A DNA stretch of 64,000 nucleotides from Phaeosaccion multiseriatum (Eukaryota; Ochrophyta, other classes): NCBI GenBank assembly GCA_965112735.1, contig OZ218951.1:2480001-2544000 (forward strand), read 5' to 3'. Numbering within the stretch: position 1 is the first letter of the stretch; each line of letters opens with the position of its first letter. The translations under genes were made by a program, and so were the position numbers. The notes below the pieces were generated by a model, which was not told the DNA's origin, made no database searches, and was given only the letters and a program-made list of their open reading frames with translations. Below are positions 11,247-22,249 of this stretch, one piece after another.

Positions 11247-11253
<7 letters not shown>

Positions 11254-11770
11254 AGGGTGCGGATTGGAGATAAGTCTCCTTCAGTACTGATCACTGTTGT
11301 TCTGACCATGAAGAAGAATGCGAGGCAGGCTACAGCCCATACCTGGAGCGACGAGAGCGAATGCACGTCGTCGCTTAGAGAAAGTTACAGTCCAACACAC
11401 AAGTGTGTGTGTCGGCCACAGGAGAGGGCGTGGCGTTGAAGACCCACCGCGGCGGGTGGGTAAGGGGTCGGAGGGGAGGAGTCTGTACAGAGCCGCGGAT
11501 CCCGAGTAAGGGAGTTTTCTTTGTGAAAGAGCGGCATGTGTGCGAGGTCTCCTACAGCGGTTGTGGTGGCACTAACGAGGGGGAGGAGGAGCGGCCCATC
11601 TCGACAGGTCGTCTGGGAGAGGCCGTGGGCGGAGTTCAAGCCCAAAGAGAGCGATTGATTTCAAATTGATCTCGAGTCACATTATTCTCAACCTTCTTTC
11701 CGCGCCGATTTGCCCTGCCGGGTCTGCTCTTTGCCGCCAAGGTTTTGAAAAGTCGGCCGAGAGGCGCACC
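11247..11770. other. Spacer without recognised gene
   Basis: No gene, repeat or RNA is recognised between the GT tract and the start of the duplicated ankyrin segment. Confidence 0.5.
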
Positions 11771-12945
11771 TCTTCACAAGTTGGTTCTCGAGAGTCGTCG
11801 ACAATCAAGGGGGGACAGGGGGGGTGATCTGGAAACAAAAAATAAAAATATTCCCTGTTCCATTAACGGGGAGCAGTAAGCTGTGCCGCGAAGCTTCCAG
11901 GGCCTCGTGTAGAGAGAGAAGTGAAGCCATGGCCGAGGAGAGCACTAAGCGGCGACGAGGAGCTTCCAGGGCATCTTCTGTGCGGGGGGGGAACAGTGCA
12001 CCCTCTAACGCGGAGGAGCCGCGTGCCAAGGTATTGGCTCTGGAGGTCACGATGCTGAAGATCATGGGCATTGTAGGGGAGGGGCATCATCTTTTCGTCG
12101 CTGGGGTGAGCAAGAACTGGAGGGGGCTGTACGACGGCGCTCATCCAGGGTTGAAAACCTCTCTTCGTCGCAGCTTGTTCGGGTCTGTGGAGTGCCTCAA
12201 CTGGGCCATCAAGCACGGCTGCATAGAGCTGGGTATGGACGTGGGCCTGGAGATTTTTGAAGCTGCAGCGAGGTTTGGGGACGTGAGCGTCTGCCAGACC
12301 CTCCATCACCACGGCTGTCCATGGGACGAGAAAGTGTGTGAAGCTGCTGGCGAGAATGCAAAGCACGGCCTGAGCATTCTCAAGTGGCTCCGCTCCGAAG
12401 ACCTGCCCGACAAGAGACCGTGTCCGTGGAACGAGAATACTTGCTCTGCAGCGGTATATAGAGGGGACGTGGACATGCTCACGTGGCTGCTCTCGGACGA
12501 GGCGAATGCCCCATTTGAAGTCACATCGAACTTGTTGTATTCCGCTGTGAGAGAGGGACGTATAACTATGCTCGAGATACTTCTGGCTCAACCCAGTCTC
12601 AGGACCGACCTGGAGGCGGGAGGCGAAGGCGGCATGTGGCGAGATGGGGCTTTCTTTGCTGCGGTTTTTGGCCGCTTGGAGGTGCTGCGCTGTCTGCATG
12701 CAAACGCTCGTGACCTGTGCGTTTGGGACGGCGTTGTTTGCTACGGTGCCGTCACGAATGCCAAAAGCCTTGAAATGTTGCAGTGGCTGCGATCCGAGAG
12801 CGTCATGTGCCCATGGGACATGTTCTCGTGCCCGGAGGTACTGCTCCACAAGGGGCGATGGGACGGAGGGAGGGATGATAGGTTTGAGGAGATCAAGCAA
12901 TGGGTGCACGCCAATGGCCACCCCTGCGACTGCGAGGACTGATCA
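11771..12945 (+). repeat. Segmental duplication of 1711-2884
   Basis: This block is near-identical to 1711-2884. Homology begins just outside the ATG of the divergent minus-strand gene and ends at the stop codon of the plus-strand gene. The copy therefore carries the shared promoter plus one gene only. Flanking sequences differ completely. Confidence 0.9.
11929..12942 (+). CDS. F-box-like/ankyrin-repeat protein (337 aa), copy 2
   Basis: A single-exon frame, ATG at 11929, aligned without gaps to the gene at 1870-2883. Differences are scattered substitutions, for example DMVTWLL to DMLTWLL, YGRLEV to FGRLEV and CGWDRF to CPWDMF. The frame is intact, so the copy may be functional. An in-frame non-AUG extension to 11824 exists but the conserved ATG is preferred. 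Role as for copy 1: adaptor or scaffold, ligand unknown. Confidence 0.8.
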   Translation: MAEESTKRRRGASRASSVRGGNSAPSNAEEPRAKVLALEVTMLKIMGIVGEGHHLFVAGVSKNWRGLYDGAHPGLKTSLRRSLFGSVECLNWAIKHGCIELGMDVGLEIFEAAARFGDVSVCQTLHHHGCPWDEKVCEAAGENAKHGLSILKWLRSEDLPDKRPCPWNENTCSAAVYRGDVDMLTWLLSDEANAPFEVTSNLLYSAVREGRITMLEILLAQPSLRTDLEAGGEGGMWRDGAFFAAVFGRLEVLRCLHANARDLCVWDGVVCYGAVTNAKSLEMLQWLRSESVMCPWDMFSCPEVLLHKGRWDGGRDDRFEEIKQWVHANGHPCDCED

Positions 12946-14912
12946 GCGCCATCGGGCCATGGGCCTTGAGGCATCGTCCTGCAAATAGCATTGGTGCGTT
13001 GCTTGTGGTGAAGGGTGGTGTGGCCGGAGCCTCCGACGAGATTTACGGACACTGAGTTGAGTTGTCTCTGGGCATGCCATGGCGTGCATCGCCCGCTCTG
13101 CAGCTCTCGCTGTGCCATTAATGGGGGCAGAGGTCGGGGGGGGGGGGGGGGGGTAGACGTATATGCTGCCTTGTGCGCACACGCAGGGGAGTTGTGGGGG
13201 GTGTGTTGAGGCGGGTGCACGGAAGCATAGGAAACAGGCCATGGTGAAGCGTTTTGTTCTCTGTGTGAGGCGCAGAGGCAGAAAGAGGTCAACGTGAAGA
13301 CTGAAAACGAGTGTTGGAGGGCTTGGGTGGCACCTCGAATCAAGGAGTGTCGTGTTGAGCACGATGTTGGACTGGACGACCTGAGCTCAGCAGCACGGTT
13401 GTACTCACCGACGGCCTCGCCAACAGGAGAGGGAGACAGGGAGAGGGGCGAGGACTGAAACTCGCATCCCTCTTCTTCCCCGGGGGCTGTCCGCGCCTGA
13501 GCGTGTCTCTCTTACTCTTCTTTCCTTCTCTTTGTTCTTCAGACTCAAGAACTCGCCGCATGTGGAGAGAGACAAGACGAAGGACAGCAAGCTGTAGGAC
13601 CGTAGGACCGTGGGTCCAGAGCCAGGGGCATGGGCAGGGGAAGCCAGGGGCAGAGGGGACAGCAGACAAGGAGCCACTTGACGGAGCCGCCGTAGATACG
13701 ACTAGAGAGGCCGATGTAGTGGGGGAGGAGAAGATGGGAGATGGGAGGGGGGTGATGACGGAGGAGCCGGGGAGGAGGGGCTTGGTCTCTCTTGTCTGTC
13801 GTCTCTGCTTCGCCTCCCTCCCTTCCTTGTTTGCGCTGGCGCTCAGTAGACAAGCTGGACGGGGGGGAGGGCTCATTGCTCGGGGTGGGGCGGACGGGTC
13901 CGTGGGGAAATAGACCTACATAAGATTTCTTCTACCCGTACGCCTCCAAATGTGCCAAAATGCTGCACGCTCAGCGCTCTAACCATATGCCTCTACGATT
14001 TTCCTCCGGAACGCCTCCCCACTGCCTTCTCCTGTAGTACAGGCTCCCCGGTACCTCGTCCAGCACGCTGGGCGCCCCCTTCGTGCGGGAAAATCCGCTT
14101 GAAGATGACTTTTCACCCGCTTGCACTTTCTGGCCAGCACACACGCTGTGCCTATTTTTTTTTTTGTAAGCTTCTCTGTCACGCCCATCAATTCTCTTCG
14201 TCTGTCTTCTCTCCTACAGCCACCTCTTCTCCTTCCCCTCCTCTATCTTCTCTCCTGCAGACTTCGAGTCTTTCGCCTTCCCACCCATTTCCTCCACGCG
14301 GCAGCCGATTTCCCGCATGGATTACCTGCAGGCCCACCCGCTCAAGTCCGGAGACGCATCGCAGCCAGACCGTTATCTGGAGACGCATCGCAGCCAGACT
14401 AACCTCCTCCTCCTCCTCCTCCTCCTCCTCCTCCTCCTCCTCCTCCTCCTCCTCCTCCTCCTCCTCCTCCTCCTCCTCCTCCTCCTCCTCCTCCTCCTCC
14501 TCCTCCTCCTCCTCCTCCTCCTCCTCCTCCTCCTCCTCCTCCTTCTCCTCCTCCTCCTCCTCCCACATCCTGCACTCGCCATCTGTGAGTCCCTCCTACT
14601 TTTGCTCCTCCTGCCTCCCCTCCCCTTTTCACCTTCCTATCCTCCACTCTCCCTTCTCCCACTTCTTGCCAACTCCAACCCTCTTCTCGCCTCCTCCTCC
14701 CTGCCGAGGGCGCAGCCCGAAGCACCACCTTGTTATAAATTAAATTATGTGAAATTATGTGTTGAGCCCGAATTCAATTTCAGTTTGTGGCTCCGAACTG
14801 AAACGCCAAACTGTCACGGGTTTTTTGCCTGATCGGCGCCCGATCCAAAATAAATCATACCATACGAGCGATCTTGCTCACAATCAAGAGAACACACAGA
14901 GGCACGAAGGCG
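12946..14912. other. Gene-poor spacer with a CTC satellite
   Basis: No gene could be supported. The segment holds a poly-G run at 13139-13152, open frames without family similarity around 13340-13920, and a (CTC)n triplet array at about 14403-14564. Frames across that array give runs of Ser, Leu, Pro, Glu or Arg and are not evidence of coding. Confidence 0.5.
14403..14564. repeat. (CTC)n triplet array
   Basis: About 54 tandem CTC units with one CTT interruption, in the spacer upstream of the RBR-like gene. Confidence 0.95.
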
Positions 14913-17900
14913 ATGCAACTCTTCAGAAAGGTGCTTACTCGACTGCGCCAGCGGGAGGGGGGGGCACGAAGGGAACAGCAGGAGCAGCAGGAGGAGGAGG
15001 CAGCCGTGACAAGAGCTTCCGGCGACGAGCCCTGCCTTGTCCTGCCCCATGCCCCTGTCGTTCATGTAGTGAACCACTACCGACGGAGAGGACCTCATGA
15101 GATGCCCCTGCCCGCGTGGCTGGTGCAACTGGATCATCAGCTTGTCCTTTCGGGCAACCCTTCACTCATGCCCACAACTCCCCTAGAGCGCCGCACCCGG
15201 AGAAGGGTCCTCGCTGAGCTGATGACGGGTCAGCAGGAGCAGGCAGACCACCGAGCCGTCACCGCGCTGGCGATTTTGGAGAACGAGCAGCGACAACTGC
15301 ACACTGCCCCCGAAGAGCCCCAGCAGCAGCAGCAGCAGCAGCAGGGGGAGGAGGAGGGGCAGAGAGAGGGAGAGGTACTCCTTGCTTGGAGTCTCTTTGA
15401 GGACATCCCCGATGAGACTGCTTGCATCCTGGAGAACATGACGAAGAAGGGAGGCTTTTGCCAAATCTGCCTTGAGTCTTGCGACACTCTGACGGCCGCC
15501 TTCCTCCATCAGGGCACCCCGGCGGGAGGCAGCTGCGAGGCCGAGGCATGCATCGGTTGCCTCTCAGCCTTCTTCACGGAGAAAGTGGAGTCTGGCTACT
15601 TTGGAGCGTGCCCCCAGATGAAGTGCTTCGCCTGTTCCTCTATTGTCCGTCGCCCAGTGTGGTCGCTGGTGGTGGAGGGTCGGAACATCGTGACGAGAAG
15701 GGGGCGCGAGGGAGAGGAGGGCCAAGCAGGAGAGCAGGTCCAGACGACGACGACTAGCGTGGTGGACCTCTTCAACCAGCGAGCGACGGCCCTGCTGAGC
15801 ATTCAGTGCGGCACCTGTCATACACGAGGACATATTATGGTGGAGCACCAACCCGGCGAGACAGCAGGAGCGAGCAAGCGTCGGGCCCAGGATGCGATCA
15901 AGGAGGAGATCAGAGGCGCTCTTCTCACGGCTGGCAAGGAGGAGGAGGATGCAGAGAGGGAGTGGGCTCAGCTCTTTGCTGCGTTGGAGGCTTTCGAGCA
16001 CGGTCAGGTACGCCACATTGCTTTCCATCGATGCCTCGTCCCCCCCCCCCACAGTCCAATTCGCTTACGCTTTTCTCCCCTACTCTCTTTCCTTCTCTCT
16101 CTCTCTCTTTCTTCCCCCTCTCTCCAGATTACACAAGTGGAGGCCTTCGCGGCCGTGAGCACTGTCCTCCGCGCAGTCGTCAAGAATGAGGGCGAGAAGG
16201 ACGAGGAAGAGGAGACAAGGGTGGAGGACTACACCCCGGAGAGGCACGACCAAGTGTCGAGCTTCATGGACAAGGTGCTGCTCTGCGTGGAGGATGAGGA
16301 GCGCCGCGCCACCCTCCAGACCCGCTTCCTGCGTCTCCACCCCCGCTGCCTCAGTCTCTGCTGCAGGCGTGAGCACTGCTTCGTATGCAAAAGCGCGGGC
16401 TTCCACAAGGGGCAGACTTGTGACGTCGTCCGGCAACAGATGTACAGTCGCCAGGAGCAGGAGCCCGTCGTCACTTGCCCGGGCTGTGGCGTCTTTGTCG
16501 TCAAGGGAGACGGGTGCAACGCCCTCTCCTGTGTCTGCGGTACCTACTTTGACTGGGGTGAGCGCGTGAGGGACCGCCTGCAGGGCATTCAGCGAGCAGT
16601 TGTGGAGCGCCACGGAGTCGCTGAGTTCGGCCGCCTCGCCGCGAGACTGCTGTACATGGAGGTGTGCCGAGACAGCCAGGCCATCACCTCGTTCACGATC
16701 ACTTCTGTCGACGACGCCACCGCCACCACCACCACCACCACCATCAACGCCCAGCAGGACCGCGTGGCGTGCCTTTCTGCTGCCATTGCCCCCGTTCCCT
16801 TCGACGACGATTTCCGGGAGGTGGTGCAGCTCTTCGTCAGGGAGGCGCAGAGCAGAGGAGGAGAGGAATCCAGGGCCGCCCTGCGCAGGGGCCGAGCGAT
16901 GCTGTGGGAGGAGATTCACGGCACCACGGGCGTATCCGCTTCGTCTCCCTTCGCCTCTCTGTCCGTCCGGAGTGTCACAGCGGTGGGGACTGACGGCAAG
17001 GCAGATGCCTCGAGCTCTGCAGCGGCATGCCTGGCAGCGGCGGCCTCTCTGTGCGGGCCCCTGGCGGCGACGGTGCATCAACTCGCGGGCCCTGGCATGA
17101 GCGGACAACGGCCTGTTGCCGAGAGCAGGGCAGGCAAGCAGCAGCAGTCCGCAGACGACGAGCTGGCTCGGGCGTGGAAGGCGGAGAACGAGGGCGTCTA
17201 CCTGCGCTACCGAAAGGGCGTGGAGCAGGCAAGGGCAGCGTATCTGGAGGCCATGCTCCTGGGTGGAGGTGGAGGAGGAGCAGGAGGAGGAGGTGACGAT
17301 GGTGCTTACCAGTCGGGCAGCAGCAGGGAGGAGGACGCCCCCACTGTCGACACTCTGCCACTGCACCGCCGGAGAGAGAAGGTGGCACGACGAGTGGTGG
17401 AAGTTCTCCACGGACGCAGTCCTACTGACAACGACGCCGCACTTGAGGGGGCCATTGACGACTGGCTGGCGTACCCTCGCAACCGCCGCGTGTACGACCA
17501 ACAGCTGCAGATGTACGAGGACAGTGCCGCCCAGCGAGAGGCGGACGCCTTCCTGGCCCTGTACGGTGGCGGCGGCCTCCCATGGGCGGCGCAAAGGAAG
17601 GGCGCGAAGACTGCAGCGGTAGACAAGGCTGTGACAGTGGAGACGGCGCGGAGGCGTGTCATGTACTTTGAGGAGCACCCAAGCGAGCTGTGCAGGGAGC
17701 AGCGCAGTTTGTTCAAGGCCTTTGCCGGAGTATACATGCCCGACTACACCCTGAGCGAGGAGCTCGAGGCGGAGGAGTTCCTGCAGGCCCTCATGGGGAT
17801 GGACTGCCTCTGGGAGGAGGACGAGGAGGAGAGAAGAGAGGAGAGGAGGGAGGAGAGGATGGAGGAGAGGCGGCAGCAGGAGGAAGAGAACGGGGGGCAG

Positions 17901-18221
17901 CAGCAGCAGCAGCAGGCCGTACAGCCCCGGAGAGGGGGGTGGGGGCTGGACGAGTGGGAGGGGGCAGCGTGGGAGGTGCCCCAAGAGGGGGTGGAGGCGG
18001 CAGGGTGGGAGGTGCCCCAAGAGGGGGTGGTGGAGGAGGCGGTGGAGCAGGAGGGGCAGGGGGCCCTGGTCCGGCTGTTTGGGGCTCAGAGCCGGGAGGC
18101 CGCGGTAGCGGACATGCAGGCACGCCTGGCCGAGGGGAGAGGGAGAGAGGACGAGGGGGGGGAGAGGGAGGAGGCCCTGTGGCGCCCACCAGACATGATG
18201 AGACGCGGCATCACCGCATGA
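14913..18221 (+). CDS. RBR-type (RING-IBR-RING) E3 ubiquitin ligase candidate (about 1062 aa)
   Basis: ATG at 14913; one intron at 16008-16127 (donor gtacgc, acceptor ctccag) is predicted. RING1 lies near residue 180 (CQICLESC, later CPQMKCFAC), an IBR-like stretch has CGTC and CRREHCFVCKSAGFH, and RING2 near residue 480 reads CPGCGVFVVKGDGC followed by LSCVCGTYFDW. By family, RBR ligases pass ubiquitin through a RING2 cysteine; the Cys in KGDGC is the candidate. The last expected Cys pair of RING2 is not evident (FDWGE). The C-terminal half has Gly and Ala patches, an acidic/basic EERREERREERMEERR coiled region and two copies of WEVPQEGV. Substrate and partner E2 are unknown. A convergent RPB8 gene lies 297 bp downstream. 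Confidence 0.8.
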   Translation: MQLFRKVLTRLRQREGGARREQQEQQEEEAAVTRASGDEPCLVLPHAPVVHVVNHYRRRGPHEMPLPAWLVQLDHQLVLSGNPSLMPTTPLERRTRRRVLAELMTGQQEQADHRAVTALAILENEQRQLHTAPEEPQQQQQQQQGEEEGQREGEVLLAWSLFEDIPDETACILENMTKKGGFCQICLESCDTLTAAFLHQGTPAGGSCEAEACIGCLSAFFTEKVESGYFGACPQMKCFACSSIVRRPVWSLVVEGRNIVTRRGREGEEGQAGEQVQTTTTSVVDLFNQRATALLSIQCGTCHTRGHIMVEHQPGETAGASKRRAQDAIKEEIRGALLTAGKEEEDAEREWAQLFAALEAFEHGQVRHIAFHRCLVPPPHSPIRLRFSPLLSFLLSLSLSSPSLQITQVEAFAAVSTVLRAVVKNEGEKDEEEETRVEDYTPERHDQVSSFMDKVLLCVEDEERRATLQTRFLRLHPRCLSLCCRREHCFVCKSAGFHKGQTCDVVRQQMYSRQEQEPVVTCPGCGVFVVKGDGCNALSCVCGTYFDWGERVRDRLQGIQRAVVERHGVAEFGRLAARLLYMEVCRDSQAITSFTITSVDDATATTTTTTINAQQDRVACLSAAIAPVPFDDDFREVVQLFVREAQSRGGEESRAALRRGRAMLWEEIHGTTGVSASSPFASLSVRSVTAVGTDGKADASSSAAACLAAAASLCGPLAATVHQLAGPGMSGQRPVAESRAGKQQQSADDELARAWKAENEGVYLRYRKGVEQARAAYLEAMLLGGGGGGAGGGGDDGAYQSGSSREEDAPTVDTLPLHRRREKVARRVVEVLHGRSPTDNDAALEGAIDDWLAYPRNRRVYDQQLQMYEDSAAQREADAFLALYGGGGLPWAAQRKGAKTAAVDKAVTVETARRRVMYFEEHPSELCREQRSLFKAFAGVYMPDYTLSEELEAEEFLQALMGMDCLWEEDEEERREERREERMEERRQQEEENGGQQQQQQAVQPRRGGWGLDEWEGAAWEVPQEGVEAAGWEVPQEGVVEEAVEQEGQGALVRLFGAQSREAAVADMQARLAEGRGREDEGGEREEALWRPPDMMRRGITA
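16008..16127 (+). other. Intron of the RBR gene, 120 nt and stop-free
   Basis: Bounded by CAG/gtacgc and a long CT-rich tract ending ctccag. Its length is a multiple of three and its frame has no stop, so an unspliced message would still encode a full protein with 40 extra residues. Confidence 0.7.
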
Positions 18222-18518
18222 GGTCACTCACACTATTTTACACAAGTCAGTCACTTTTAGATCATATTATTACTTTGTCGTAACATTAATTGTTATAAAT
18301 TGTTGTTACCATCATGCGCACTCGCGACTTGCTGGGAGAGCCATTTGAAAGAGAAGGGACCCGCATCACCAACGGCTCCCACCCACTCCCATCGATGGCT
18401 ACCAGCATGTGACAATGCTCTCTCTGTCCCTCGTGGAACAGCATGTGGTTCTAGACCAAGCATGACAAGCAGCTTTGTATGTATGTACCTCCTCTCATCC
18501 AACGATCAGACAATTTCA
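18222..18518. other. Convergent 3' spacer
   Basis: A/T-richer spacer between the stops of the RBR gene (+) and RPB8 (-). It probably carries both 3' UTRs; no other feature is seen. Confidence 0.5.
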
Positions 18519-19827
18519 TCAGACAGTTTCTTGCTTCCGCATGAGGCAGTATATCCTCTGGTCGATTTGGATGTTGGCGAGGTTGCGTTGGTCACCCGTT
18601 AGGCGCATGAGCAGGCCGCCAAACGACGCAGACACCTCCACCACAGACTCCCCCTGGACAGGAGGAGGGAGGCGGGGTAGGGCGGGGCGAGAGAGGGGAA
18701 CAGGAAGGAGGCAGGGGCGGGGGAGGGAGAGGGGGGGTTAGAGAGAGAGGGTAGCAGAGGGATAGAGGGAAGGGAGAGAGAGAGGGTAGCAGAGGAAACC
18801 CCACCACTCCTCTGATTAAATGGTGGCGCCCCACACTTGATTTTAAAACTGCAGAGAATATTCACACAGGGCACTCGTGATGACGACCTGCTGACGCACA
18901 GTTGGTTCCTTCGCGCGCTGGGAGCAAACCGTGCACTACCGCCACCCCCACCACCACGGGGCGGGGAGGGATGGAGGTGAGCACAAGAGCGACCGCAGAT
19001 GGGTGCTCGTCCTCCTTCTCCTCCTCCTCCTCCTCCTCCTCCTCCTCCTCCTCCCCCTCCTGGGGCAGGAACTGCAGCAGCTGCAGCACAAGCAGTACAC
19101 ATGAAGCCTCACCTTAAACTCATACTTGAACACCCTCCCGTGCATGACGTACTCGTACTGGTCGGCGAGGGTAATCTCCTGGCTAATGTCTTTAAAGGTC
19201 CCGTCGTCAGGGGCGCCGTCGGTTGATAGCGTGCTGGCAAGCACAAAGGTGACTCGGTGCTCCTCTTTGACAGGCCAAATCTCGCTATTAATATCCAGCA
19301 GCAGGTCCGTCTCGTATGTCACTCCTTTGCACGAAAGTCTATTCACTGTGAGTGGGCACGGGAGGGGGGCGGGGGATGGATGGAAGGGACAAGAGAGAAA
19401 GAGATTTGGGGAGAGGTGTGAGTCGGTGAGTAGGTGATAAGCGTACTGACGCATTGAATAGAGAAGGCAGAGTGCGCTCAGCAGCTGTGCAACAGCAACA
19501 CAAGGGGAGGAGGAAGTACCACGACGGAAATTTGACCCATTTCCATTCGATGCCGTGAGGGTGCTCCCTGTATGATTCGTGTGAACCACTCTACGGCTGC
19601 TCCTTCGTCTGGTACTGCCATGTTTTCCCTGTACCCGCCCTCCCTCTTTACATCTCTCCGCCTCCACCAACTTCCTCGACCAGGGGTGGGAAGAGCAGCA
19701 GGACAGTGGGGCACTCTCCTCTAAAAAGGGCAAGCCATGGTCACCGTGGCTCACCTTTCTGGAACTTCTTTCCGTCCGTGTTGAGCGCGTTCACTATGAA
19801 GATGTCCTCAAAGAGAATGTGGGCCAT
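18519..19827 (-). CDS. RPB8: RNA polymerases I, II and III subunit RPABC3 (RPB8), 146 aa
   Basis: Three exons on the minus strand, 19827-19755, 19345-19113 and 18653-18519, join in phase with GT-AG borders. The protein starts MAHILFEDIFIVNALNTDGK, continues with YETDLLLDINSEIWPVKEEH and DQYEYVMHGRVFKYEFK, and ends with SASFGGLLMRLTGD and LMRK. These are the conserved blocks of RPB8, whose usual length is about 146-150 aa. It is a common subunit of nuclear RNA polymerases I, II and III, with an OB-type fold on the outer face of the enzyme. Its promoter is shared with the divergent pseudouridine synthase gene. A (CTC)n tract lies in the second intron. Confidence 0.95.
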
Positions 19828-20072
19828 GATCCGCCACGCCCTCCAGAGGCCTGCTCCCCTCTCCTCCTCCTCTTCTTATGCCGCTGCTGCTGCTCCTGCG
19901 CCTGTCCCTTATACTCCAAGCCCCTGACTCTCCCAATTCAGTCTTTCTGCAGAGTCTACTTTGGTGGAATTTGTATATCGCCTCTCTCGCCTGAGGCGAG
20001 GAGGGCCGGACCACCAACATGCCAACATCCTCACAGGAGCTCCATCAGCGATTTTGTTAAAGCCTGCTTTGC
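19828..20072. promoter_or_regulatory. Shared promoter region of RPB8 and the RluA-type gene
   Basis: 245 bp between two divergent ATGs. It is assigned as a bidirectional promoter by position only; no core element could be identified with certainty. Confidence 0.4.
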
Positions 20073-21674
20073 ATGAGGCTGCATCACGTCTCTGTCGTGT
20101 GCTTCGTACTGCCCTGTGTGGTTCAAGGGTGGACGGGACTCACTCTCGCCTCCAATCATCCCTGGACGGGCAGGCATGGTTCGTTCGGCAGTACAGTTTG
20201 GGCCTCTGTGGAGAGGAGCTCGTGTGTGGTACTGAAGGAAGCCTCGGCGCAGCATGGCGTGAAGTTGGATGCGTCTATTCCCTCCTCCGTCAAGGCTTCT
20301 GGACGTAGCGGTGGCACTGTGGACGCAGAACGCTGGAACCGGACCGAAGCTGCGACTAGGGCCTTCACCTACGACCCACCACTGACGCCCCTGGACATAC
20401 TATTTGAAGACGAGCATTTGATCGTCGTAAACAAGCCGAGTGGACTCCTCAGTGTACCAGGGAAATACGAGAAGGACTGCTTGGTGCGCAGGTAAGCGGT
20501 TAGGTCAGGGCTGGGGGAGGGGGGAGAGACAGCGGCAGCAAGCGACTCTTCCTCTCCAGTCCGGTGGGCCTCTTCTGGACAGGCAGATCTCTCATTCACT
20601 CCAACGTCCCCCAAGGCCTGCTGCTAGAAGGCGCTCCACCGAAAACGTATCCGTCCTCACCACCCGCTTCGCCGCTGCCCGCTGCTGCTGTGCCCATCGC
20701 TGCTGCTGCTCCTGCCGCTCCTCTTCCTGTTGCTTCTCTTTGCTCGTTGGTTCGAAAGAGTGGCTGCGGTGCGCGACCTACCCCGCGTCGACAAGATGAT
20801 TGTGCACCGGCTCGACATGGCCACCTCTGGCTGCGTGGTGTTCGCCAAGAGCGACGAAGCCCTTGTGTCTCTCAACGCCATGTTTCGAGAGCGTCGGGTG
20901 AGGAAGCGCTACATCGCAATGCTTTATGGCCATGTCGGAGCGGATTCCGGCGAGGTGGCCCTTGCCCTGAGGATGGACAAGGAGAACGTCCCTCTGCAGG
21001 TGCCGTAGAGGTGTGGTGTGTGCTGTGCTGTGCTTTGCTCTCCTGCGATGCGACGCTCTGACTGCTTCTCCTGCCCAACCATTCAGATGCTCTCCTCGGG
21101 ATGGGAGAGTTGGGGTAGGCGGTGGGGAAGAGAGTGTCGGGCGAACTCTGCAGCCGACTCTGCCCATTTCTTCTCAGTGCCTGCTGCTGCTCTGTGTGGG
21201 CGTAAGTCTCCCTCGCCCTGCCTCAGTCCCCTTCCCCTCCCCTCCCGCCCGCGTCTGTCACTGTGCCCTCCTCCTCGCTAGATGGTAGATCCTGAGCTCG
21301 GTACACGGAGCCTTTCCCTATTTAAGGTGACGGGCCGCTACTTTGCCACCGCGTCTGGAGAAACCTTCACACGGGCCGCAGCACCAGCAGACGCCGCAGC
21401 AGTTGGTGATACAGCAGTAGCGGCACCAACATCTGTGCCCGCCTATCCCGTGACTAGAGTGGAGTTGACCCCCCACACGGGGAAGAGGCACCAGCTGAGG
21501 ATACACATGCAAGAAGGGCTGGGGCACCCTATTCTGGGCGATCAACTCTACTGCCATCGCCGCGGACTTGAGCTCTCCCCAGACCGGTGCATGCTGCATG
21601 CAGAGTCGCTGGGCTTCGACCACCCCGTCACAGAGGGGCAGGAGGTGTACGTTGAGGCGCAATGCCCATACTGA
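20073..21674 (+). CDS. RluA-family RNA pseudouridine synthase (350 aa)
   Basis: Three exons, 20073-20491, 20759-20999 and 21282-21674, are phase-consistent. After a hydrophobic N-terminus (MRLHHVSVVCFVLPCVV, a possible organelle or secretory targeting signal) comes DILFEDEHLIVVNKPSGLLS. The catalytic block is VHRLDMATSG, whose Asp is the family's nucleophile. Further blocks are GKRHQLRIHM and GHPILGD. The HRLDMATSG form resembles bacterial RluA, which modifies 23S rRNA and tRNA; the target here is unknown. The second exon begins after a poor acceptor (cgaaag), but only this site keeps the frame. An internal segment with Ala-rich sequence (around 21370-21450) is longer than in bacterial proteins. 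Confidence 0.9.
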
Positions 21675-22212
21675 CTTGACTTGTTCGCTGGACGGGATGA
21701 ACTTGACCCGTATGACTGCCGCTGACAGACGGGGGACTGCATGCACACACACGCACGAGTAGTGGTATATGTCCTCCAGTGCGCGTGACAGCAGCAGCAA
21801 CAACAGCAGAGGCAGCAACGTCTGTACCATCAGCAGCAGCAGCGTCAGGAAAACACACGAACTGGTGCTTCACACTCCGCGAGCAGATATCACGGTCCGT
21901 GACCGACTTTGAGGCCCTAGCCGAGGCCCTCTGCTGCACCTTCAGCACAACCGCCCATTCTTCCTGTGCCGCTTTGGGCTCTTTTCGTGTCTTGGGCTCT
22001 TCCCGCCGGCCCTTCGCTCTGAGCATTGGACCATTGGCGTCTCTCCCTTCCGTCGGAGCGTGTTTTGACGCTTGAGCCCGGCCCTGACAATAGACAACAG
22101 GCCCTGCTTCGAATGAGTCGAGTTCCGACGAGCTCTGAGGAGAAGGAGGCCTTGGGTGCAGACGTGGGTTGACAGAGGAACGTCTCACAACAGGCCACGT
22201 TGCAGTCTAGAT

Positions 22213-22249
<37 letters not shown>

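Noticed and set aside
14188-14832. Poly-Ser, poly-Leu and poly-Glu frames across the CTC array
   Set aside because: All six frames of a CTC repeat are open; no flanking conserved protein.
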